From an uncultured Lachnospiraceae bacterium (lineage in GTDB: Bacteria > Bacillota > Clostridia > Lachnospirales > Lachnospiraceae): a DNA stretch of 11,403 bases. The stretch is taken from the NCBI GenBank assembly GCA_910588755.1, contig CAJUQZ010000015.1, positions 1-11,403 of the forward strand, read 5' to 3'. The stretch's first letter is position 1, and the number at the start of each line of letters is the position of its first letter. The notes beneath the pieces are model-generated. The model ran no database searches and was not told the DNA's origin. It saw nothing but the letters and a program-made list of their open reading frames with translations. The translations under genes were made by a program, and so were the position numbers. This document shows positions 6,091 through 11,403 of this stretch, one piece after another.

Positions 6091-6921
6091 TCAGAATACT
6101 TCTATAAAAGCCACCGCGTCCCCGCTCATCTGCAGTCCGATCGTCTTACCACCCATCCCGTACAAAAGTTCTGATCCCTCTTCTGTATAGTTGCTTCCAT
6201 AAGCCGCGATCACCTCTGCTTTCGTGCTTCCAATATGGATTCCTGACGAAAGGGATTCACCGCCTGTAATCTCAATTAGCGAGATCACATCAACACCGTT
6301 TGTGATATATGTATAAATCACCACGCCTCCGTATGTGTATACTTTGTCATCGCCAGCCTCCGTGCAGCTCTTGGCGGTTCCATACGCGTCCGGCTCTCCA
6401 AGCTGAGCTGTGTAGGCACTCATATCCCCTTTGAGCGGAATGGTTATGCCTTTCACGATCGCTGCAAAATCATTTTCCGATACGGACCCCTCAGCTGCCG
6501 GCGCCTCCTCCTGGGCCACGGATGTCTGCGCTTCCGACTTTTCCTCTGGCTGCGCCTCTGTGTTTTTCTCAGATGCGGACTCCTTTTCTGCTATGGTTTC
6601 TTTTTCTGTCTCTCTTTCCGGCTCCGTTTCTTTTTCTGTTTCTTTATCCGTTTCTTTTTCTGCCTCTTTTTCCGACTCCGTTTCTTTTTCTGTCTCTTTT
6701 TCTGTCTCTTTTTCCGGCTCGGTTTCTACAGTTGTCTGCGTTTGGGTTTCAACCTCAGTCTTCACCTGTGCACTTGCAGTGCTACTTTCCTCCTGTATTG
6801 TCACTCCTTGCGCAGGATCTGTCTGATTATTCTCCGATGCGCCGCAGCCTGACATAAATACCATGCTGCCCGCCAGGACAGCCGCTATCATAAATGTTGT
6901 TCCCCTATTGATTTTTTTCAT
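6091..6921 (-). CDS. Lipoprotein with Lys-Glu-Thr repeat spacer and small C-terminal domain
   Basis: This is a 276-residue predicted lipoprotein. The signal peptide ends in the lipobox MSGC with lipidated Cys26. Residues 27-150 are low-complexity and strongly charged, with a run of K-E-T-E units at about 70-109, and look like a stalk that holds the folded part away from the membrane. Residues 150-276 form a compact domain containing GEPDAY, VVIYTYITNGVDVISLIEI and SSGIHIGSTKAEVIAAYGSNY. The last resembles small lipoprotein domains of the SmpA/BLIP-like kind, where 'G-s-t-k-a-e-V' begins a helix, but I cannot assign a family. AGGAGG lies 5 bases before the ATG. The gene starts 32 bases after paralog B and ends 17 bases before the MBOAT gene, so it may be an accessory protein of the acylation machinery. 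Function is unknown. Confidence 0.85.
   Translation of the reverse strand: MKKINRGTTFMIAAVLAGSMVFMSGCGASENNQTDPAQGVTIQEESSTASAQVKTEVETQTQTTVETEPEKETEKETEKETESEKEAEKETDKETEKETEPERETEKETIAEKESASEKNTEAQPEEKSEAQTSVAQEEAPAAEGSVSENDFAAIVKGITIPLKGDMSAYTAQLGEPDAYGTAKSCTEAGDDKVYTYGGVVIYTYITNGVDVISLIEITGGESLSSGIHIGSTKAEVIAAYGSNYTEEGSELLYGMGGKTIGLQMSGDAVAFIEVF
6595..6727 (-). repeat. Purine-rich 6/12-bp tandem repeat encoding the K-E-T-E stalk
   Basis: On the coding (minus) strand the sequence is almost all purine, built from degenerate units of the GAAACAGAAAAA kind that encode E-T-E-K, with occasional S, P, A, D and R replacements. Units keep the reading frame (multiples of 6 bp), so slippage would change stalk length by two or four residues without breaking the gene. 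Unit sequences have diverged, which lowers the expected slippage rate. Confidence 0.75.
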
Positions 6922-6953
6922 AATTTCCTCCTGTTCTCATTTTCTCACAGCGA

Positions 6954-7838
6954 TTATGACGCCTCAGGACTGAGAGAGTTCGCTGTCTGTCCTACTGTTT
7001 CCACATTGCGATCATTATTCGCCTGAATCGTTTTGATCACATCTGTGATCTGGGCAATATAGGTCTCGTTATTCCAATGAATATTATCTGTTCTCAGTGT
7101 CGGGTCTACCATTCCCTGCGGATATCTCGCGTTTAGAAAATCCGTATAATCCAGATACTGCTCCGGGAACGCGTTTTTTAACGCATTGTTAATGGCATCG
7201 GCATCCTTCACCCCGTCATACCAGCCTGTCATCGTCGAGATAGACAGAAAATAACAGTCTGCATCAGGAAATTCATACTCGATCCAATTCCTGTAAGAAT
7301 CAACATAATACTGGCTCACCTTACTGCTCCTGATTCTCGCCTCCAGCGCCCCCTGGTAAGAAATGATATTCCAGTGCGAAATGTTGAGATTGCTTTCCAT
7401 AATTTCATGGATTTTCTGCACACCCCTTCCCATTGCACCCTTTCCATCACTGTAAATGTAGCTTTTGTCAAGCTGTGTCGTCCGTTCGCTTGGTATGTTC
7501 AGTCCCTCGTACACAAAAAACAAATTGCCCTTCATATACATTGTATTTGGATTTCCATATTGGTCTTCTGAGATTGATTTGTCATTCTGATAAAAATATC
7601 TGACATCTTCCAATCCGTCTACATATCCTTCCGCGTCCGTGATGCTGTTCATGACTGCCGCCGAGATATACACATGACTCTCCCCGACAAAAATATAACC
7701 CTCTTCGTGACATGTCCAGTCACTTTCGTACAGCGTGACAGCTTTTGCGGGCAGCAGCGGAAGCATTGCTAGGACACAGCACATAACACAGCTTATGACA
7801 TGTCTGTGGACTGCTCCCCATCTCTTTTTATTTCCCAT
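6954..7838 (-). CDS. Paralog B: secreted SGNH-hydrolase-like protein with GESH motif
   Basis: This encodes a 294-residue exported protein. I chose the ATG at 7838 because AGGAGG (7850-7845) lies 6 bases upstream; the ATG at 7859 would place the ribosome site inside the gene. The start is one base after the stop of paralog C, so the two are translationally coupled. The signal peptide ends near AKA (33). Key features are YIFVGESH (Ser54), YIYSDGKGAMG, NLNISHWNIISYQG, SYRNWIEYEFPDADCYFL and D251-N-I-H254-W. It differs from the other paralogs in having Gln163 where they have His before the block III-like glycine, and it has an extra tail of about 20 residues rich in Asn, Ser and Glu. It is closer to paralog A than to C or D: the two share the VTLxESD mature start and the DCYFLS block. 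It is probably an extracellular esterase or acyltransferase; the substrate is unknown. Confidence 0.85.
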   Translation of the reverse strand: MGNKKRWGAVHRHVISCVMCCVLAMLPLLPAKAVTLYESDWTCHEEGYIFVGESHVYISAAVMNSITDAEGYVDGLEDVRYFYQNDKSISEDQYGNPNTMYMKGNLFFVYEGLNIPSERTTQLDKSYIYSDGKGAMGRGVQKIHEIMESNLNISHWNIISYQGALEARIRSSKVSQYYVDSYRNWIEYEFPDADCYFLSISTMTGWYDGVKDADAINNALKNAFPEQYLDYTDFLNARYPQGMVDPTLRTDNIHWNNETYIAQITDVIKTIQANNDRNVETVGQTANSLSPEAS

Positions 7839-7839
7839 T

Positions 7840-8898
7840 TTATTCCTCCTCGTGTTCATTCAGCCCGCTTCCCTGGACATAACCGACCGCCTCTCCCAGG
7901 TCAATCCTGAAATATCCATTGTCTGTCACTCCCGTCACCTGTACTGGAAGTCCCTGCTCACACGACGACAGAATCACACTGCTATCCTGCGACGGCGCTG
8001 AATAGATGATTGTCGTGTCGTTTGTATAGAGCACAGCCTGTGCTTCCGCAACAGAGTAGATCAGCGTATTGGTGCCTCTCTTCTCCTGGATCTGTTTGAT
8101 GATCATGCTCACCATCTCGTAATACGTCTGTGAACTCCAGTGTACCATGTCAACCTTCTGGTCCACCTCCATCAGTCCCTGCGGATAGTGTTCCCAGAAA
8201 AACGGCATAAGATCGATAAAATGATCCGGAAAAGCCGCCGCCAGCGTGCGGTTCAGAACATCCTTATCGCCCTTGCAGAAAAGCCTGAAGTTTTTCGTCA
8301 TGGTAGACTGCGGCAACAAATAAACATCCGCATCCGGAAATTCGTAATTGATCCAGTTCCTGTATGAAGCCACATAGTAATCCGCGATCTGCTGTGTTCC
8401 CTTCAAGGCAGAATTCGCACCGTGGAAGGAAATGATATTCCAGTGCGCAATATTGGGATTGGTGTCCATGATCGTATGAATCTTCTGCACTGCGCCCCCC
8501 TGTTTTCCCGCACCGTCACTGTAAATGTACTCCTTGCTGATCTGCTTCTGCAGCTCTTCTGTCCGGTCTGTCCCTTCATATACAAAGAACAGATTTCCAG
8601 ACATGGTAAATGTTCCCGGCCCACCATGCGCATTGGACACAATAGAACTGTCAGCCAAAATGGTATAACGGACGCCGTCAAGTCCCGGAATATTTCCAAA
8701 CGCATCCTCCTGCATGGCAAACGACGCAACATGCATATGACTCTCCCCGATAAAAATATAGCCCTCATCATATGGCTTCCCGTCACTTACATACACTGTC
8801 GCCGCACGAACGGATAATGCAGGACAGAAGATCACAGTCGCCAAAAGCATACTGCACAATACAAACACCGTTGTAATTTTCTTCAATCTCTTTCTCAT
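7840..8898 (-). CDS. Paralog C: secreted SGNH-hydrolase-like protein with C-terminal SH3-like domain
   Basis: This 352-residue exported protein is the longest of the four paralogs. The signal peptide ends near VRA (32), and the mature protein begins ATVYVSDG then YIFIGESH (Ser53). D250-M-V-H253-W near residue 250 completes the SGNH-type set. After the shared core (to about 275) comes a tail of about 70 residues (283-346: ...VLYTNDTTIIYSAP...LPVQVTGVTDNGYFRIDLGEAVGYVQGSGL) with the pattern of a bacterial SH3 (SH3b) domain, which in secreted Firmicute proteins usually binds cell wall. The ATG at 8898 directly follows the TAG of paralog D, and its ribosome site GGGAGG (8912-8907) is formed by the last codons of D. 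Its core is a near copy of D: residues 121-160 are identical to D 119-158. Wall binding is inferred from the domain shape. Confidence 0.85.
   Translation of the reverse strand: MRKRLKKITTVFVLCSMLLATVIFCPALSVRAATVYVSDGKPYDEGYIFIGESHMHVASFAMQEDAFGNIPGLDGVRYTILADSSIVSNAHGGPGTFTMSGNLFFVYEGTDRTEELQKQISKEYIYSDGAGKQGGAVQKIHTIMDTNPNIAHWNIISFHGANSALKGTQQIADYYVASYRNWINYEFPDADVYLLPQSTMTKNFRLFCKGDKDVLNRTLAAAFPDHFIDLMPFFWEHYPQGLMEVDQKVDMVHWSSQTYYEMVSMIIKQIQEKRGTNTLIYSVAEAQAVLYTNDTTIIYSAPSQDSSVILSSCEQGLPVQVTGVTDNGYFRIDLGEAVGYVQGSGLNEHEEE
8083..8808. repeat. Direct repeat, left copy (core of paralog C)
   Basis: This 726-bp stretch aligns with 8938-9660 along its whole length with only one codon-sized gap and many scattered substitutions. 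It covers the SGNH core from the end of the signal peptide to the last shared helix. It ends where the SH3-like tail begins, so the tail was gained by C or lost by D after duplication. Confidence 0.85.
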
Positions 8899-9744
8899 CT
8901 ACTCTACCTCCCTATTGATTCTGACAGACCCTCTTTCCTCCTGAATCTGTCTGACGATCATACAGACCATCTCGTAATATGTCTGCGAACTCCAGTGCAC
9001 CAGATCCGATTTCTGTGTAGGGTCCATCAGTCCCTGCGGATAGTGCTCCCAGAAAAAGGGCATGATGTCCATATAGTGCTCTGGAAAAGCCACCGCCAGC
9101 GACCGGTTGAGGAGTTCCTTGTCCCCCCTGCCCAGCTTAAAATTTTTTGTCATGGTAGACTGCGGCAGAAAATAAATATCCGCATCTGGAAATTCATAGT
9201 CAATCCAGTTCCTGTATGAAGCCACGTAGTAATCCGCGATCTCCTGTGTTCCCTCCATAGCAGAAACCGAACCGTGGAAGGAAATAATATTCCAGTGCGC
9301 GATATTGGGATTCGTGTCCATAATCGTGTGGATCTTCTGCACAGCGCCTCCTTGTTTTCCTGCACCGTCACTGTAGATATACTCCTTGCTGGTCTGCCTC
9401 TGCGCTTCCTCGGTTCTACCTGTCCCCTCAAATACAAAGAACAGGTTTCCGGACATCGTGAACGTTCCCGGATCGCCTAGATCATTGGACACAACAGAGC
9501 TGTCTGCATAAATGGAATAACGGACACCGTCAAGTCCCGGAATCTTTCCAGACACATCCTGCTGCATGCCAAATGCCGCAATCTGCATATGGCTCTCGCC
9601 GATAAATATGTACCCCTCATCATATTGCATACCGTCGCTTACATATACTGTCGCCGCGCGTGCAAAAATTGCCGGACAGAACATCACAGCCATCAGCAGC
9701 ATACCACATACGATACGCATAAACGTTTTATTTCCAAACATCAT
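8899..9744 (-). CDS. Paralog D: secreted SGNH-hydrolase-like protein with GESH motif
   Basis: This encodes a 281-residue exported protein. ATG occurs at both 9744 and 9741; AGGAG (9754-9750) is 5 or 8 bases away, so 9741 may be the true start. The signal peptide ends at ARA (30). The mature protein opens ATVYVSDG and YIFIGESH (Ser51), and ends with D247-L-V-H250-W and the helix QTYYEMVCMIVRQIQ. The block III region reads WNIISFHGSVSA, without the Asn of the classical G-x-N-D motif. It is the first of three tandem paralogs, follows the DUF2142 gene after 60 bases, and its TAG abuts the ATG of paralog C. It has no tail beyond the core. It is probably an extracellular esterase or acyltransferase for a surface glycan; the reaction is unproven. 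Confidence 0.85.
   Translation of the reverse strand: MMFGNKTFMRIVCGMLLMAVMFCPAIFARAATVYVSDGMQYDEGYIFIGESHMQIAAFGMQQDVSGKIPGLDGVRYSIYADSSVVSNDLGDPGTFTMSGNLFFVFEGTGRTEEAQRQTSKEYIYSDGAGKQGGAVQKIHTIMDTNPNIAHWNIISFHGSVSAMEGTQEIADYYVASYRNWIDYEFPDADIYFLPQSTMTKNFKLGRGDKELLNRSLAVAFPEHYMDIMPFFWEHYPQGLMDPTQKSDLVHWSSQTYYEMVCMIVRQIQEERGSVRINREVE
8938..9660. repeat. Direct repeat, right copy (core of paralog D)
   Basis: This is the partner of 8083-8808. The offset is 855 bp at the left end and 852 bp at the right, a single codon difference. It shows a tandem gene duplication much more recent than the split from paralogs A and B. Confidence 0.85.
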
Positions 9745-9760
9745 CCTTACTCCTATCCCC

Positions 9761-9797
9761 TTCAGACATCCAAAACTACCCTTGCCCTCTGTCTGAA
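9761..9797. repeat. Inverted repeat between the DUF2142 gene and paralog D
   Basis: TTCAGACA (9761-9768) and TGTCTGAA (9790-9797) are perfect 8-bp arms around a 21-base loop. They fill most of the 60-bp gap. No T-run follows on the minus strand, so it is not a standard terminator. It may be an mRNA processing or stability hairpin that sets paralog levels apart from the upstream gene, or chance. Confidence 0.35.
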
Positions 9798-9804
9798 CAG
9801 TTCC

Positions 9805-11184
9805 TTAGAATAGTTGTCTGTATACAGATACCAACACATAGATATGCGCCAGGGCCGCAATCGCAAACATTGCAGGCTCCTTAATGCAAATGCACCGAAA
9901 GCGCGCTGTCTCTTGTGGCTTCAAAGCAACACATAATATTCCAAGCAATGGAAGCAGATAGCGTCCCTGCACCCCTTTTATCAGATCCGCTCCAAACGGC
10001 GTCCACCAGAGTAGCTCTATGCCATAGAAACATATGTATGTCAAAACAAACAGAAGCACCACTGTTATCCGTGACGTTCTGGTCAACATCTGCTGTCCGT
10101 CCCCATCGCAGAACACAGCCCACAACAGCAATACCACAAATATAGCAAGCACTGCCGGCGGTACGCGGAGCGTCAAAGGTCCCAGATACAATCCGACACT
10201 TTGCGCCCCTATATAGGGTAGCTCCTCCACAATCGAACGGATCATCAGCCATGTGATCTCAACCGGATGTCTCAATATATATCCCACTGAATATCCCTGC
10301 GACAAGTCCGCATATGTGCTGACATCTCCCTCAAAAATGCACGAGAACACAATCGGAAGATACTTCCACGCCCAACAAAACAACGGTATCAGGCAAAACA
10401 TATAATAATCTCTTTTTCTTCCAAATGCTTCCTGCGGCAGTAGTAAACCAATCACAAAATACAACAGGTAAAATGGTTTTGAGAGTGCCACAACACCAAG
10501 CGCTGCCGCCAGCGTGATTGCATCAATCCTTCTCAGCCTCGCAGGCACCTGTCTGTAACACAATACGATGGCACTTCCATAAACAGCCGCCGCATTCGCG
10601 ACCGCATCTGCGGAACAGCTCGAAAACAGATGAAGTACCATCGGAAACAACACGATCACCTGAAAGATACGCCCACCCGCAGGTATCCTGTTAAGCGCCC
10701 TGCACACAATGTACCATGCTGTCAGAAATGTCAGAAACCGTGCAAGATACACCATAATAACGCTGCCAAGCCCCATCAGGCGGCAGAGCAGAATCGCCGT
10801 TATTGCAGGAAGATACAGCGGAAAAATATACGGCATTGTCCGGCATAAGCACCGCGTCGCCCGTACATTCTCTACCGAAAACAGCGGCAGCTCCCTAATG
10901 GCGGCAGCCAAAACAGAATAGTTCCCTTTCCCTGTGCATGCCGCCAAATGACCATAAAGGACCACATCCTGCTCCCGCATTGCAATCTGGCGGTAAATAT
11001 CTCCCACAGTACTCTCCACTGCCGGGTCCGTGCCGCCGCACAGAATATTTGCGTAGTGATAGGCCGTGGCAAAATGTCCCGCCTCGTCTGGCGCGGTGAA
11101 TGGAGGCAGAATAAACAGGTACAACATGCCAAGGACAAAAAACAATATCCGAAACCCAATGTGTACATTACCCTGCTCTCTCAT
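9805..11184 (-). CDS. DUF2142-family multi-span membrane protein (GT-C-like)
   Basis: This 459-residue integral membrane protein starts with a membrane helix followed by LPPFTAPDEAGHFATAYHYA (26-45), the P-x-x-x-PDE-x-x-HF signature of DUF2142, with Asp33, Glu34 and His37 in the first outer loop. About ten further hydrophobic segments follow, including the SSCSADAVANAAAVYGSAIVL region that matches the family's 'S-x-S-x-D' block. DUF2142 belongs to the GT-C group of membrane glycosyltransferases, which use a lipid-linked sugar and a loop Asp/Glu, so a role in decorating or extending a surface glycan is likely but unproven. The length is normal and the gene intact. GGGGAG lies only 4 bases before the ATG at 11184. 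It lies upstream of the SGNH-like paralogs on the same strand, 63 bases after the end of an unrecognised gene. Confidence 0.85.
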   Translation of the reverse strand: MREQGNVHIGFRILFFVLGMLYLFILPPFTAPDEAGHFATAYHYANILCGGTDPAVESTVGDIYRQIAMREQDVVLYGHLAACTGKGNYSVLAAAIRELPLFSVENVRATRCLCRTMPYIFPLYLPAITAILLCRLMGLGSVIMVYLARFLTFLTAWYIVCRALNRIPAGGRIFQVIVLFPMVLHLFSSCSADAVANAAAVYGSAIVLCYRQVPARLRRIDAITLAAALGVVALSKPFYLLYFVIGLLLPQEAFGRKRDYYMFCLIPLFCWAWKYLPIVFSCIFEGDVSTYADLSQGYSVGYILRHPVEITWLMIRSIVEELPYIGAQSVGLYLGPLTLRVPPAVLAIFVVLLLWAVFCDGDGQQMLTRTSRITVVLLFVLTYICFYGIELLWWTPFGADLIKGVQGRYLLPLLGILCVALKPQETARFRCICIKEPAMFAIAALAHIYVLVSVYRQLF

Positions 11185-11206
11185 TCTGCTCCCCTTATCT
11201 GTCTGT

Positions 11207-11233
11207 TTCCTTAAGAACTACAGTTCTATGGAA
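11207..11233. repeat. Imperfect hairpin before the DUF2142 gene
   Basis: AGAACT (11214-11219) and AGTTCT (11222-11227) form perfect 6-bp arms with a 2-base loop, extended by TTCC and GGAA outside with a bulge. It lies in the 63-bp gap between the partial gene and the DUF2142 gene. There is no T-run in the direction of transcription, so it is not a clear terminator. Confidence 0.3.
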
Positions 11234-11247
11234 CCACAGCTCCTTAT

Positions 11248-11403
11248 TTACTGCAGTCCAAGCTGCGACCAGCTCGACGCACCGATGATCGGAAGCGCAA
11301 AATCTGTATACGCCGTATTCCCAGTATCCATAAACTTAAATACCTCATAGGCATACCGTTTCCTGTCGCCTACCCTGAGCCCGTAAGACACTGCCGAAGC
11401 CGC
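11248..11403 (-). CDS. C-terminal end of an unrecognised protein (cut by the window edge)
   Basis: An open frame runs from the window edge to TAA at 11250-11248 and encodes 51 residues ending in FALPIIGASSWSQLGLQ, preceded by YGLRVGDRKRYAYEVFKFMD. It has no stop codon over its visible length and is in the same orientation as the operon with a short gap to the next gene, so it is probably a real upstream member. The visible part is not hydrophobic enough for a membrane segment. I do not recognise the family and the start lies outside the window. Confidence 0.6.
   Translation of the reverse strand, partial: AASAVSYGLRVGDRKRYAYEVFKFMDTGNTAYTDFALPIIGASSWSQLGLQ

Noticed and set aside
6431..6826. 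Plus-strand open frame with a striking Ser/Phe/Val repeat
   Set aside because: The repeat is only the complement of the K-E-T-E repeat in the lipoprotein gene; no promoter or ribosome site supports it.
7839..7859. ATG at 7859 as the start of paralog B, overlapping paralog C
   Set aside because: No ribosome site precedes it, whereas AGGAGG lies 6 bases before ATG 7838, just after the stop of paralog C.
1240..9744. The four repeated genes as an insertion sequence or other mobile element
   Set aside because: All copies encode exported SGNH-like proteins; no transposase, terminal inverted repeats or target duplications are seen. This is gene duplication.

Overview
The window looks like part of a Clostridia chromosome, most likely Lachnospiraceae. 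This rests on strong AGGAGG-type ribosome sites, sigma-A promoters with TATAAT, mid-range GC coding DNA between AT-rich gaps, Gram-positive signal peptides, a YerB/DUF3048 protein, and a secreted protein with the FDxxWY...NPEV...HY...EGRLPY module common in that family. The assignment is by inspection only. No rRNA, tRNA, CRISPR array, transposase or phage gene was seen.

Layout. One secreted-protein gene runs on the plus strand (156-1055). Everything else is on the minus strand. Read in the direction of transcription (right to left) the order is: the C-terminal end of an unrecognised protein (11403-11248); a DUF2142 multi-span membrane protein (11184-9805); three tandem secreted SGNH-hydrolase-like paralogs D, C and B (9744-8899, 8898-7840, 7838-6954); a lipoprotein with a long Lys-Glu-Thr spacer (6921-6091); an AlgI-type MBOAT O-acyltransferase (6073-4700); a secreted DUF3048 protein with a possible promoter of its own (4564-3401); an AlgX/AlgJ/DHHW-type anchored SGNH protein (3345-2278); and a strong terminator (2270-2241). 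A fourth paralog, A (2094-1240), follows under its own promoter. It converges on the plus-strand gene, and the two share a bidirectional terminator.

How the genes may work together. MBOAT plus an AlgX/AlgJ-like partner is the usual core of systems that carry acyl groups across the membrane and attach them to extracytoplasmic glycans. The added DUF2142 protein (GT-C-like), lipoprotein and four secreted SGNH-like proteins suggest a locus that builds and O-acylates, or de-acylates, a cell-surface polymer. The four paralogs share a G-E-S-H block in place of the classical G-D-S, plus a C-terminal D-x-x-H-W. One also carries a C-terminal SH3-like wall-binding domain.

The most unexpected signal is regulatory. 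The plus-strand gene and paralog A have matching promoters. In both, TATAAT is followed one base later by a 13-bp palindrome of the form TCTCTnnnAGAGA, and each promoter has a second copy of the site 21-22 bp away. This suggests one dedicated, unidentified regulator controlling both genes.
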